The notes beneath the pieces are model-generated. The model saw only the letters and a program-made list of their open reading frames with translations. It ran no database searches and was not told where the DNA came from. The position numbers and the translations under genes were made by a program. Positions 17,940 through 27,150 of a stretch of 64,000 nt of DNA are shown piece by piece. Origin of the DNA: a bacterium (GTDB taxonomy: Bacteria; Chloroflexota; Dormibacteria; Aeolococcales; Bog-877); the NCBI GenBank assembly GCA_021795235.1, contig JAJYPP010000001.1:1-64000 (forward strand), read 5' to 3'. Position 1 is the first letter of the stretch. Each line of letters begins with the position of its first letter.

Positions 17940-19054
17940 CCATCCGTCCTCCAGCCGACCCCGGGGTCCCCCAGGGGTTGGTCTGCGTGGTGCTGGCAGG
18001 TGGAGCCGGGACCCGGCTCTGGCCGCGATCGCGGGCCGGGCGGCCCAAACACCTCCTGCCGCTGGCGCCCGACGGACGCTCTCTGCTGAGGCACGCCTTC
18101 GAGCGCGCCTCGGATCTGGGAGGCGAGGTGCTGGTGGTGTCCTCGGCTGAGCAGGGGCAGGAGGTCGCCCAAGAGCTGCCCGAGCTGGACTCGGGCCACA
18201 TCCTTCTGGAGCCGGAGCCCAGGGGCACTGGCCCCGCCTTGGCCTGGGCGGCCCTGGTGGCAGAGCGGCTGCGTCCCGGAGCGGTGATGGTGTCGCTGCA
18301 TGCCGATCACCACATTCCCGACCCCCAGGTGAGGCTGGTGCTGCTCTCCGCCGCCTGGTGGGCCCAGCAGGCGGACCGGCTGGTGGCTGTCGGGCTGCGC
18401 CCGAGCTGGCCATCGCCCGGTTTTGGTTACATCGGGATGGGGGAGGAACTGCCCCGTCCACCGGCACTGCCCGGGGCGGTCCTGCCTTTGCGATCGGCTC
18501 TGGGGTTCGTGGAAAAGCCCGACCAGAACCGGGCCAGGGAGATGGTGGACGCGGGCACCTTCCTGTGGAACACCGGCCTCTTCGCCTGGCCGGCCCGGTT
18601 GCTGCTGGAGGAACTGGCCCAGTTCGCACCACAGGTGGAGGTGGCGGTGCGATCGGCGGTCGCGTCCGCCGCCGACTTCGAGTCGGCCTGGTCCGCGCTG
18701 GGCCACGGCGTGATCGAGCGGCTGGTGCTGGAGCGAACCCGCAAACTGGGCGTGCTCCCCAGCGACCTGCGCTGGTCCGATCTGGGCTCCTTCCACGATC
18801 TGCACCGGGCGGCCAGCGAGGCGGGCCATGCCGACCCGGCGGGCAACGTCGCCTCCGGACCATCGCTGCTTGAGGACAGCCGGGACTGCTTTGTGGATTC
18901 GTCGGGCGGCAGGTTGGTGGTACTCCTGGGGGCGGCGGATCTGGCCGTGGTGGACACCAAGGATGCCCTGCTGGTTTGTCCTCTGAACCGGGTGCAGGAT
19001 GTCTCGTTGGTCGTGGCCCGGCTGCGCGCAGAGGGCCGCGACGACCTCCTCTGA
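17936..19054 (+). CDS. manC: Mannose-1-phosphate guanylyltransferase
   Basis: Transfers GMP from GTP to mannose-1-phosphate to make GDP-mannose for glycans or compatible solutes. The nucleotide-binding signature [25 protein letters not shown] is near residue 17, with [15 protein letters not shown] and the sugar-binding [14 protein letters not shown] and FLWNTGLF segments. At 372 residues it is the short, single-domain type without the C-terminal isomerase domain; a separate cupin at 20596 may supply that part. The GTG start overlaps the metK stop (GTGA). Confidence 0.93.
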   Translation: MTIRPPADPGVPQGLVCVVLAGGAGTRLWPRSRAGRPKHLLPLAPDGRSLLRHAFERASDLGGEVLVVSSAEQGQEVAQELPELDSGHILLEPEPRGTGPALAWAALVAERLRPGAVMVSLHADHHIPDPQVRLVLLSAAWWAQQADRLVAVGLRPSWPSPGFGYIGMGEELPRPPALPGAVLPLRSALGFVEKPDQNRAREMVDAGTFLWNTGLFAWPARLLLEELAQFAPQVEVAVRSAVASAADFESAWSALGHGVIERLVLERTRKLGVLPSDLRWSDLGSFHDLHRAASEAGHADPAGNVASGPSLLEDSRDCFVDSSGGRLVVLLGAADLAVVDTKDALLVCPLNRVQDVSLVVARLRAEGRDDLL

Positions 19055-19142
19055 GCTCACCTGACCGCCGACGGCGGGACGATTTCCGGCCCCTGGTGGC
19101 CCCTACAATTGGGGCGGCCAGTTCAGGTCAAGGAGGTGGGCA

Positions 19143-20603
19143 GTGGCGACACCCGAGATAAGTTTCGGTACCGATGGCTGGCGGGGTGTGGTGGCCGACG
19201 ACTTCACGTACGCCAACGTGCGGGTGGTCAGCCAGGCGGTGGCCCAGTACCTGGAGACTCAGCCCAAGTCCGAGAAGGTCGTGGTCGGCCACGACACCCG
19301 CTACTGCGGGGAGCTCTTCGCCGAGGAGGTGGCCCGGGTGCTGGCAGCCAACGGCCGGCCGGTGCTCCTCCTGGACCGTCCCGCCCCCACGCAGGCGGCC
19401 GCCTGGATGGTGGTCGCCGCCCGAGCTCTGGGTGGGGTGGTGGTCACCGCCAGTCACAATCCCCCCGAGTTCAACGGCCTCAAGTACAAGCCGGACTATG
19501 GGGGATCCGCGTCCCCCGACATCGTGGCTCGCTTGGAGGAGGAGGTGCATCGGGTCATCGCCGACGATCTGGTCAGGACGATGTCCATGGAGGAGGCGTT
19601 GGCCCTGGGCCTGGTCGAGAAGATCGACCCGCGCCCGGCCTACGCCGAGCAGATCGGTCGGCTGGTCGACCTCGGTGCGATCCGGGCGGCGGGCTTGCAC
19701 ATTCTTCACGACGCCATGTACGGCTCCGGGGCGGGCTACATCAAGGAGCTCCTGGAGGGGGGCACGACCAGAGTCGACCAACTGCACTGCGAGCGCAACC
19801 CCGGGTTCGGGGGCATGCACCCGGAGCCGATACCAGGCAACCTGGGCCAGGCCGCGCAGCTGCTGGAGCAGGGGGGCTTCGACCTCTGTATCGCCAACGA
19901 CGGCGACGCGGACCGGGTGGGGATTTTCGACGACGAGGGCAGCTTCATAGACCAGCTGGAGGTGGCCACCCTGCTGCTGTGGCACCTGTGCGAGAACCGC
20001 GGCTGGAGGGGCCCCGTGGTGCGGTCGATAACGATGACCAGGCGCCTGGACATCTTGGGCCAGCGCTACTCGTGCGCGGTGGAGGAGCTGCCGGTCGGAT
20101 TCAAGTACCTGGGGCCCAGGATGCGGGAGCTGGACGCCATCTTCGGCGCCGAGGAGTCTGGCGGGTTCGGTTTCCGGGGGCACATCCCCGAGCGCGACGG
20201 CATTCTGAGCGGTCTGATCTTCGCGGAGATGATCGTCCAGACCGGCCGGCCCCTGTCGGAGATCCGGCGCCAGGTGGCCGAGCTGGTGGGGCCGCACGCC
20301 TACGCCCGCCGGGACCACCGCTTCCAGAGGGATGCCTACCCGAGTGCCCGGGAGCGACTGTTGCATCGCATGGAGACCCAGCCGTTGGAGCGCGTGGGGG
20401 CAGAGACGATCACCTCAACGCGGTCGGATGACGGCTACAAGTACTGGATGGGTGAGGATTCGTGGGTGCTGGTCCGTATGTCCGGCACCGAGCCTCTGAT
20501 GCGGGTCTACTGCGAGTCCACCGACCCGGCCCGGGTCAAGCAGCTGCTGGACGACTTCGAGGCTGAGCTGGGGGTGATCGGAGACTCCGAGCAGCATGGG
20601 TGA
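19143..20603 (+). CDS. Phosphomannomutase/phosphoglucomutase
   Basis: Alpha-D-phosphohexomutase that moves phosphate between C6 and C1 of mannose or glucose; next to manC it most likely supplies mannose-1-phosphate. The four signatures are present in 486 residues: phosphoserine loop VVTASHNPPEFNGLK, metal loop NDGDADRVGIFDDEG, sugar loop GAEESGGFGFRGH and phosphate loop VRMSGTEPLMRVY. The GTG start follows an AAGGAGG site. It overlaps the cupin gene by 8 bases. Since no deoB is present nearby, a side activity on deoxyribose-phosphate is conceivable but pure speculation. Confidence 0.93.
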   Translation: MATPEISFGTDGWRGVVADDFTYANVRVVSQAVAQYLETQPKSEKVVVGHDTRYCGELFAEEVARVLAANGRPVLLLDRPAPTQAAAWMVVAARALGGVVVTASHNPPEFNGLKYKPDYGGSASPDIVARLEEEVHRVIADDLVRTMSMEEALALGLVEKIDPRPAYAEQIGRLVDLGAIRAAGLHILHDAMYGSGAGYIKELLEGGTTRVDQLHCERNPGFGGMHPEPIPGNLGQAAQLLEQGGFDLCIANDGDADRVGIFDDEGSFIDQLEVATLLLWHLCENRGWRGPVVRSITMTRRLDILGQRYSCAVEELPVGFKYLGPRMRELDAIFGAEESGGFGFRGHIPERDGILSGLIFAEMIVQTGRPLSEIRRQVAELVGPHAYARRDHRFQRDAYPSARERLLHRMETQPLERVGAETITSTRSDDGYKYWMGEDSWVLVRMSGTEPLMRVYCESTDPARVKQLLDDFEAELGVIGDSEQHG

Positions 20604-21000
20604 GGAGGGCTGCGCCCACGGGCCCGTCCGCCGAGTCGAGAAGCCCTGGGGTTTCGAGATCTGGTTCGCGGTCACGGACCGGTACGCCGGCAAGATCCTG
20701 CACATCAACCAGGGGGAGGAGCTGAGCCTCCAGTACCACGACCGCAAGGACGAGTCGATCATGGTTCTCGCCGGGGAGCTGGAGTTGGAGCTGGGGAGCG
20801 GCGTGAGCCAGATGCACACTCATCTGCTTGGTCCGGGTGGGTGTCAGCGCATCACCCCCCACCTCATCCATCGGATGCGGGCCCGGACCACGGTGGAGAT
20901 CTGCGAGGTGTCCACGCCGGAGCTGGATGACGTGGTGCGCATCGCCGACCGCTATGGCAGGGCGGCGCCGCACCCGCCGTCGGAGGTGGCGCCAGCGTGA
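20596..21000 (+). CDS. Cupin, mannose-6-phosphate isomerase type II-like
   Basis: 134-residue single cupin domain. RRVEKPWGFEIWFAVTDRYAGKILHINQGEELSLQYHDRKDESIMVLAGEL (motif parts KPWG, SLQYHDRKDE, VLAGEL) resembles the C-terminal isomerase domain of type II PMI/GMP proteins, where His and Glu residues bind the metal. TPHLIHRMRARTTVEICEVSTPELDDVVRI completes the second cupin motif. With manC and the mutase it would give a full fructose-6-phosphate to GDP-mannose route; alternatively it only binds a sugar. It overlaps the upstream gene by 8 bases. Confidence 0.85.
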   Translation: MGEEGCAHGPVRRVEKPWGFEIWFAVTDRYAGKILHINQGEELSLQYHDRKDESIMVLAGELELELGSGVSQMHTHLLGPGGCQRITPHLIHRMRARTTVEICEVSTPELDDVVRIADRYGRAAPHPPSEVAPA

Positions 21001-21046
21001 TGTCCCTGGCGCGCTGGCGCCGCGCCGCGCCCGTGGGTTCGTGGAG

Positions 21047-21886
21047 ATGACGCGGCGGCCCGCAGGGGCGGCGGCCCTGCGCCTGGAGGCGGCGGAGGTA
21101 CTGAGGGTGGCCTCCCTCGGTGAGATCTCCGGCAGGCATCTCAGCCCCCCCAGGGTGGTGCCCTTCGCGGTGGTCTCGGCCGCTGTCGTGGGGCTGACCG
21201 GCACCGGCGTGGTTCCCGGGCCGGTCGAGATCGGACTGGATCTGGGGATTTCGGCCTGCTACCTCCTGTCTCTGCGGGCCGCCATTCCGCGCCTGGCCGG
21301 TCCTGTTGCCGCCCCGAGACGATGGCTGGCCGATATGGACCCCGCGATTCTGGCGGTAGCCTCGGTGCTGGGGGCGGCGATCATCCTCGCCACCGGACCG
21401 GGAACGCCCTGGACCGTCATCACGCCGCTCTGGCTGCTGCTCATGTTGTCGGTCGCGCCCTGGCTGGACGCCGGTTCGGAGCGTGGAGAGCTGCCGCGTT
21501 GGGGGCCGACGGCCCTGGCCTGTCTGCTCGTCACCGTCCCGGTTCCCTACTTGGTGGTGGGCCTGAGCCCCGGGCTGCCCGGACCAGTCCAGGCGGCGAC
21601 GATCGCGGTGGGCTGCCTGGTGCCTTCCTGGAGGATGATCCGCCTCGCCGGTACGGCCACGACCGCGGCTTGGGGGCGGGCTGTCGCGCTGGCGGTGATC
21701 ATTGCGGCGGCGGCCGCCGTGGTGGTCAGGGTCCAGGTTCCCGGTCCCCTGCTGCCGGTCGCCCTGCTGGTCGGCTGGTACGGTCTGACCGGGATTGCCG
21801 GGCTGCGCAACCGTGCAGACCTGCCCTCCTTTGCCGCCTTCGTGGTCCTGGCGGCGACCATCCTGGCGATATCGGCGCCCGCCTGA
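21047..21886 (+). CDS. Multi-pass membrane protein of unknown function
   Basis: 279 residues from the ATG at 21047 (a GTG at 21041 is possible), just after the cupin gene. An N-terminal cytoplasmic stretch of about 40 residues (LRLEAAEVLRVASLGEISGRHLSPPRV) is followed by about eight hydrophobic segments separated by short loops, resembling prenyltransferase-like topology in spacing, but without the aspartate-rich NDxxD motifs of UbiA enzymes. I do not recognise the family. Its place at the end of a GDP-mannose gene run suggests a role in the cell envelope, which is only inference. Confidence 0.55.
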   Translation: MTRRPAGAAALRLEAAEVLRVASLGEISGRHLSPPRVVPFAVVSAAVVGLTGTGVVPGPVEIGLDLGISACYLLSLRAAIPRLAGPVAAPRRWLADMDPAILAVASVLGAAIILATGPGTPWTVITPLWLLLMLSVAPWLDAGSERGELPRWGPTALACLLVTVPVPYLVVGLSPGLPGPVQAATIAVGCLVPSWRMIRLAGTATTAAWGRAVALAVIIAAAAAVVVRVQVPGPLLPVALLVGWYGLTGIAGLRNRADLPSFAAFVVLAATILAISAPA

Positions 21887-22160
21887 CCCCGGCGATGGTC
21901 CGAGCGTGCGCCCCTGGCCGACTGGGCACGACGCGCTTCCGCCATCCGTCAGCCCCGGCCGGGGCGTGGTCGCCGCTCTTGGCGCCCACCGCGGGGACCG
22001 CAAAAGCTGTACCGTCATGCGGATGGAGGCAGTGACTTTGGGCGCCTGGTGGGACGCCAACGGACTCCCCCCTCCTCGGACTGCCGCTTCCCAGTAGCGG
22101 TCCTCGAGTGGGGTGGGGCTGCGGTCCGGTTCCACCATGACAGCGTCAGCAACGTTCGGC

Positions 22161-22175
22161 CCTCGGCCGAGGAGG
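22161..22175 (+). promoter_or_regulatory. 12-bp palindrome over the ribosome binding site of the aminotransferase gene
   Basis: CCTCGGCCGAGG (22161-22172) is a perfect palindrome whose right arm runs into the AGGAGG (22170-22175) that serves the ATG at 22182. If it folds in RNA or binds a protein it would hide the ribosome binding site of the whole operon. Confidence 0.45.
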
Positions 22176-22181
22176 TTTCCC

Positions 22182-23522
22182 ATGGCTAACACCGCGTCCA
22201 GTTCCCCCGACTCGGGCGTCGCGACCGACACAGTCGCCGAGTCCTGGCGGGTCCGCGACCGCCGCGCCGTGTCCGGTGCCTATTCGCGCTACACCGACCT
22301 TGTTATCCAAGACGGCGAGGGATCCTTTCTGATCGACGTCGAGGGCCGCCGCTACCTGGATTTCGGGTGCGGTATCGCGGTCACCGCCCTCGGCTACCGG
22401 CATCCCGACGTCACCCGAGCCATCCACCAGCAGGTCGATGGCTACTGGCACACCTCGGTGGTGACCCAGCATGTCCGCCTCACGGAGGCGGCGGAGAAGG
22501 TGGCCTCGATCTGCCCTGATCCGCTCGACCAGGTCTTCTTCGCCAACTCCGGGGCGGAGGTGGTGGAGGGCGCGCTCAAACTCGCCCGCCAGGCGACCCA
22601 CCGCCCTGGGATCGTCGCCTTCACCGGGGGATTCCACGGCCGCACCTTCGGGGCGTTGAGCGTCACCACCAGCAAGGTGCACTACCGAGAGCACTACTCG
22701 CCGCTGCTGCCAGGGGTGTACACCACCCCCTACCCGTACTGCTTTCGCAATTGTGGCCATGGCCCTGACGAGCCGTGCCCGGTCGCCATGGGCGCGGAGT
22801 TGGAGAAGCTCTTCAAGCACGTAGTTCCCGCCGACGAGGTGGCCGCGATCCTGGTCGAACCGATCCAGGGTGAGGGCGGCTACATCGTGCCTCCCCCGGG
22901 GTTCCTGGCGACTCTGCGCCAGATCTGCGACCGCCATGGGATCGTGCTGATCTTCGACGAGGTGCAAACCGGAGTGGGGCACACCGGTCGCTGGCTGGCC
23001 AGCGACCACGAAGGGGTGGTGCCCGACGTGGTGACCCTGGCCAAGGCGCTGGGCAGTGGCCTTCCGATCGGAGCGATAGTCGCCCGCCACGACCTGATGA
23101 ACAAGTGGCCGGCCGGCACCCACGGCAGCACCTTCGGGGGTAACGCGATCGCCTGCGCGGCCGCGATCGCCACCATCGAGGTGATCCAGCGGGACGGTCT
23201 CCTCCAGCGCGCCACCGAGATCGGCGACAAGATAGTGAGTCGGGCGCACGCCTGGCAGCAGCAGGTGGGGGGCCCCGCCGACGTCCGGGGCCGCGGCGCC
23301 ATGGTCGGGCTGGAGTTCATGGACAGCGCTGGGCTGCCCGACGCCGAGCGGGTCGATGCGATCCGCGCCGCCTGCCTGCAGAGCGGTCTGCTGGTCCTTG
23401 GCTGCGGTATCGACGACAACGTGATCCGCCTGATCCCGCCGCTGACCCTAAGCGACTCCGAGGTGGAGCAGGGCCTGCAGATTCTGGAGCAGGCGGTCTT
23501 GCAGGGAGGCACCAGCGCATGA
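22182..23522 (+). CDS. gabT: Class III omega-aminotransferase (4-aminobutyrate aminotransferase type)
   Basis: PLP enzyme that moves the terminal amino group of an omega-amino acid (4-aminobutyrate, 5-aminovalerate or similar) to 2-oxoglutarate. The 446-residue protein has FANSGAEVVEGALKLARQATHRPGI, GGFHGRTFGALSVT, the PLP Asp in LIFDEVQTGVGHTGR and the Schiff-base Lys in VTLAKALGSGLPIGAI. The ATG at 22182 has a strong AGGAGG site; the ORF-track start is 69 bases upstream. It overlaps the aldehyde dehydrogenase gene by 4 bases, so the semialdehyde it makes would be oxidised by the next protein. Confidence 0.9.
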   Translation: MANTASSSPDSGVATDTVAESWRVRDRRAVSGAYSRYTDLVIQDGEGSFLIDVEGRRYLDFGCGIAVTALGYRHPDVTRAIHQQVDGYWHTSVVTQHVRLTEAAEKVASICPDPLDQVFFANSGAEVVEGALKLARQATHRPGIVAFTGGFHGRTFGALSVTTSKVHYREHYSPLLPGVYTTPYPYCFRNCGHGPDEPCPVAMGAELEKLFKHVVPADEVAAILVEPIQGEGGYIVPPPGFLATLRQICDRHGIVLIFDEVQTGVGHTGRWLASDHEGVVPDVVTLAKALGSGLPIGAIVARHDLMNKWPAGTHGSTFGGNAIACAAAIATIEVIQRDGLLQRATEIGDKIVSRAHAWQQQVGGPADVRGRGAMVGLEFMDSAGLPDAERVDAIRAACLQSGLLVLGCGIDDNVIRLIPPLTLSDSEVEQGLQILEQAVLQGGTSA

Positions 23523-25033
23523 GTGTGGATGGGGCCGAGCAGGCCAGGACCTATGGCAACCTGATCGCCGGAGAGTGGCGGGCGGCTCGGGGTGGAGAGG
23601 TCTTCGACTCCGTCAACCCCGCCCGCCGCAGTGAGGTGCTGGGGCACTTCGCCCGCAGCTCCAAGAGCGATGTCGAAGAGGCGGTGGCCGCGGCTCAGGC
23701 CGCCCAGCCGGCCTGGGCGCGCACCCCGATGCCCGGCCGCGCTGAGGTCATCGCCCGCGCCGGACGGATCCTGGAGGAGCGTAAGGAGGACCTTGCCCGG
23801 CTCATGACCAAGGAGATGGGCAAGGTCCTGACCGAGGCTCGCGGCGATGTCCAGGAGGGCATCGACATGGCCAAGTACATGGCCGGCCAGGGTCGCAATC
23901 CGGTGGGGGAGGTGGTCCCCAGCGAGCTCCGCGACAAGCGCTGTTTCACCGAGCGCGTCCCCATCGGCGTGGTCGGCTGCATCACTCCTTGGAACTTCCC
24001 GATGGCGATTCCCTGCTGGAAGCTGATGCCCGCCCTCCTGGCCGGTAACTCGGTGGTCTTCAAGCCCGCCGAGGACACCCCGCTTGTGGCGATCCGGCTG
24101 GCGGAGATCCTCGCCGAGGCGGGCCTGCCCGATGGAGTCCTCAATCTGGTCACCGGCTACGGGGAGGAGTGCGGGTCACCGTTGGTCGAGCATCCCGCCG
24201 TCCGGGCGGTGTCGTTCACCGGCTCGGTGGAGGTGGGGCAACAGATCGCCGCCACCTGTGGCCGGCTGGGCAAGCGGGTCTCGCTCGAGCTGGGTGGCAA
24301 GAACGCCATCGTGGTGACCGCCGACGCCGACTTGGACCTCGCGGTCGACGGCGCCCTCTGGGGAGCCTTCGGGACCGCCGGCCAACGCTGCACGGCGACC
24401 TCCAGGCTGGTGGTGGAGCAGCCGGTGCTGGACGCGTTCACGGAGCGCCTGGTGGCCAGGGTCTCCCAGCTGCGGCTGGGGGATGGCCTGGACCCGGCGA
24501 CCGACGTCGGGCCGGTGATAAACCAGACTCAGCTGAAGCGCATCCACTCCTACACCGAGATCGGCCAGCAGGAGTCGGCCCGGCTGTTGGTGGGCGGGTC
24601 GATCGCCACCGAGGGAGCTCTCGGGGAGGGCAACTTCTACCGCCCCACGGTGTTTGCGGAGGTGCGTCCCGAGATGCGCGTCGCCCAGGAGGAGATATTC
24701 GGCCCCACCGTCGTGGTTCTCCCGGCTCAGGACACCGACGACGCGATCCGGATCGCCAACGGGACCCGCTATGGGCTGTCACTGTCCTTCTACACCAGGG
24801 ACCTAGCCAAGGCCTTCCAGGCGGTCGACCGGCTCGAGTCGGGGATCGTCTACGTCAACGCGCCGACCATAGGAGCTGAGATCCAGCTGCCGTTCGGCGG
24901 CACCAAGTGGACCGGGAACGGCCACCGCGAGGCCGGCCCCACCGCCTTCGACGAGTTCACCGAGTGGAAGACCGTGTACATCGATTACTCCGGACGCTTG
25001 CAGCGGGCCCAGATCGACACCGGCAAGGAGTAG
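23519..25033 (+). CDS. Semialdehyde dehydrogenase (succinate/glutarate semialdehyde or related)
   Basis: Complete 504-residue NAD(P)-dependent aldehyde dehydrogenase: ITPWNFPMAIPCWKLMPALLAGN, FKPAEDTPL, SFTGSVEVGQQI, catalytic Glu in LELGGKNAIVV and catalytic Cys in AFGTAGQRCTATSRLVV. The C-terminal part (GAEIQLPFGGTKWTGNGHREAG and FTEWKTVYIDYSGRLQRAQID, quoted in pieces) is like enzymes acting on amino-acid-derived semialdehydes. Starting on the gabT stop (ATGA), it most likely oxidises the aminotransferase product. Which acid is made (succinate, glutarate, aminoadipate) cannot be decided from sequence alone. Confidence 0.9.
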   Translation: MSVDGAEQARTYGNLIAGEWRAARGGEVFDSVNPARRSEVLGHFARSSKSDVEEAVAAAQAAQPAWARTPMPGRAEVIARAGRILEERKEDLARLMTKEMGKVLTEARGDVQEGIDMAKYMAGQGRNPVGEVVPSELRDKRCFTERVPIGVVGCITPWNFPMAIPCWKLMPALLAGNSVVFKPAEDTPLVAIRLAEILAEAGLPDGVLNLVTGYGEECGSPLVEHPAVRAVSFTGSVEVGQQIAATCGRLGKRVSLELGGKNAIVVTADADLDLAVDGALWGAFGTAGQRCTATSRLVVEQPVLDAFTERLVARVSQLRLGDGLDPATDVGPVINQTQLKRIHSYTEIGQQESARLLVGGSIATEGALGEGNFYRPTVFAEVRPEMRVAQEEIFGPTVVVLPAQDTDDAIRIANGTRYGLSLSFYTRDLAKAFQAVDRLESGIVYVNAPTIGAEIQLPFGGTKWTGNGHREAGPTAFDEFTEWKTVYIDYSGRLQRAQIDTGKE

Positions 25034-25036
25034 TCC

Positions 25037-26272
25037 ATGCTGGACCTGACCGAGGAGCAGCGCCAGTTCGAGGCCACCATCAGGGAGTTCGCCCGCCGGG
25101 AGCTGGCGCCGGAGATACCGGCGCGGGACCGCGAGCATCGACCTGACCCCGAGCTCTTCGCCAAGCTGGCGGAGCTGGGCATCCCCGGAGTCAGCATCCC
25201 CCAGCGCTATGGCGGTGCGGGCCTGGACTGGATCGCTCTGGGAATAGCCTGCGAGGAGCTCGAGTACGTCGACGCCTCCTGTCGGACCGCGCTCTCGGTG
25301 CATGCTGGGCTGTGCCTCACCGGGATCTACCAGTGGGGGACCGAGGAACAACGCCAGCGGATCCTGCGCCCGCTCGCCGAGGGCAGGCGGCAGGGCTGCT
25401 TCGGGCTCACCGAGCCCGATGCCGGCAGCGATGTCCGGGCGATGACCACCAGAGCGCACCGGGAGGGGGACGCCTACCGGCTACGGGGACAGAAGGTCTG
25501 GATCTCCATGGGGGACTTCGCCGACGTGATCCTGGTGTTCGCGACCGTGGACCCAGCCCAGGGCCTGCGGGGCATAACCGCCTTCGCGGTGGACCGGGAG
25601 CTGGCCGGCCCCGGATTGCGCACCGAACCGATCAAGGAGAAATACGGGCTGCGAGCCAGCGACACCGCGGTGGTCTACCTCGACGACGCCTTGGTCCCCG
25701 AGGCCAATCGCATCGGGGAAGAGGGCGAGGGCTTCAAGGTGGCGATGAGCTGCCTGGACAGCGGTCGCTACTGCGTCGCCAGTGGAGCGGCCGGCACCAT
25801 CCGCGCCTGCCTCGACATGAGCGTGAGCTATGCCCGCCAGCGCCGCGTCCAGGGTGAGGAGATCGGACGGTTCCAGCTGGTCCAGCAGATGATCGCGGGG
25901 ATGGCGCGCGACTACGACATCGCACGTCTGCTCTGGCTCAGGGCCGGGCAGCTGAAGGACTCGGGGCGGCGCAGCTCCAGGGAGTCCGCCCTGGCCAAGT
26001 GGGTGAACGCCGAGCGTGCCAACCGCTGCGCGGACGACGCCCTCCAGGTCCATGGGGCGACCGGCTTCAGCGAAGAGTGCCCGGCGGCCCGCTACCTCCG
26101 CAACAGCCGAGCCACCTTGATCTACGAAGGCACCAGGGAGGTTCAGACCCAGCTGGCTGCGGAGTACGCGCTCGGCTACCGGCAGGACCGGCCGGTCCGA
26201 TGCCCCTTGCCGGGCTGGCCCAACGAGTCGGACCAGCGGCCGGCCCCGGCGCCAGCCCCAACTGACCGGTGA
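25037..26272 (+). CDS. Acyl-CoA dehydrogenase
   Basis: FAD enzyme that makes an alpha,beta-double bond in an acyl-CoA. In 411 residues the standard domains are seen: N-terminal helical part (LTEEQRQFEATIREFARREL), the FAD/substrate motif CFGLTEPDAGSDVRAM, beta-domain GQKVWISMGDFADVILVFA, and C-terminal RYLRNSRATLIYEGTREVQ with the usual catalytic Glu in YEGT. The last 30 residues are Pro-rich and look poorly conserved. It follows the semialdehyde dehydrogenase by three bases. If that enzyme makes glutarate, a glutaryl-CoA-type substrate is possible, but no CoA ligase or transferase is in the operon. Confidence 0.9.
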   Translation: MLDLTEEQRQFEATIREFARRELAPEIPARDREHRPDPELFAKLAELGIPGVSIPQRYGGAGLDWIALGIACEELEYVDASCRTALSVHAGLCLTGIYQWGTEEQRQRILRPLAEGRRQGCFGLTEPDAGSDVRAMTTRAHREGDAYRLRGQKVWISMGDFADVILVFATVDPAQGLRGITAFAVDRELAGPGLRTEPIKEKYGLRASDTAVVYLDDALVPEANRIGEEGEGFKVAMSCLDSGRYCVASGAAGTIRACLDMSVSYARQRRVQGEEIGRFQLVQQMIAGMARDYDIARLLWLRAGQLKDSGRRSSRESALAKWVNAERANRCADDALQVHGATGFSEECPAARYLRNSRATLIYEGTREVQTQLAAEYALGYRQDRPVRCPLPGWPNESDQRPAPAPAPTDR

Positions 26273-27150
26273 TGCCCACCGTGGCTCCGCTCCGGGAGGC
26301 AGCCCAGGCGGGATGGGAAGAGCACTTCTTCAGTCGCCCACAGGGCCGGATGCGCTACGTTCTGGCCGGGCAGGGGCCGCCCCTGGTCCTCTGTCATGGT
26401 TTCATCGGATCGGCGGAGAACTTCGAGTCCTGGGTGCCGGTCCTGGCCCCAGGCCGCACCCTGGTGATCCCCGACCTGCCTGGATTCGGGCTGTCTGACC
26501 CGCTCCCGGGACAGCACCTTAGCCGAGCCCTGGCCACCGAGGTCAGGGCTCTGATGGACCATCTGGGCTTCCCGAGCTATGAGGCGGCAGGGCTCTGCCT
26601 CGGAGCTGCGGTGGCGCTGGAGCTGGCCGCCGCCGAGCCCAGTCGAGTCCGCCGTCTGCTGCTGCACACCCCGCTGCTGTCCCCCGAGATGGTCACCCGG
26701 CCATTTCGGCTTCAGGTGGAGTTGCTCACCCTGCCGGGAGCCCTGCCGTTCGTCGCGATCTCGGCCATCGGCCGGTGGCGGGTGGCTGCCGACCTGTACC
26801 GGCGTCTGGTGGTCGAGGGGGCGGTCGAGGTGGATGTCCGGGCCGCCGATGTCAACTTTGCCAACCAGCTCAGGGCCACGCCCAGGGCGGCCAGGGAATG
26901 GTTGCGCGAGGCGACCAGGCTCCAGTTCACCCGACTTCTGGATGGATGGCCTGGGGACACGGCCATTCTGGCGGCAGCCGACGACCGGATCCTGGACATT
27001 GACCTGCTGCGCTCCTACTGCGCCCTGCGGCCTCACCTGCGGCTCGACCTGATCGCCTCAGCCGGGCACGGGTGGACCGCCGAGTTCATGGCTGGTCAGC
27101 TGCGGGTTCTCGAGTCCTGGGCGCGGGCTGAGGCATCCGCTCCCGAGTGA
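26272..27150 (+). CDS. Alpha/beta-fold hydrolase with a Cys nucleophile elbow
   Basis: About 292 residues with the alpha/beta-hydrolase fold: oxyanion strand LVLCHGFIGSAENF, the DLPGFGLSDP segment, a predicted acid in AAADDRILD and the catalytic His in SAGHGWT. The nucleophile elbow, normally GxSxG, reads GLCLG, so Cys (about residue 109) takes the place of Ser, as in dienelactone hydrolases. The start is the ATG overlapping the acyl-CoA dehydrogenase stop (TGATG); a GTG three bases earlier is equally possible. It probably acts on an ester, lactone or thioester in the pathway of this operon. Substrate unknown. Confidence 0.82.
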   Translation: MPTVAPLREAAQAGWEEHFFSRPQGRMRYVLAGQGPPLVLCHGFIGSAENFESWVPVLAPGRTLVIPDLPGFGLSDPLPGQHLSRALATEVRALMDHLGFPSYEAAGLCLGAAVALELAAAEPSRVRRLLLHTPLLSPEMVTRPFRLQVELLTLPGALPFVAISAIGRWRVAADLYRRLVVEGAVEVDVRAADVNFANQLRATPRAAREWLREATRLQFTRLLDGWPGDTAILAAADDRILDIDLLRSYCALRPHLRLDLIASAGHGWTAEFMAGQLRVLESWARAEASAPE

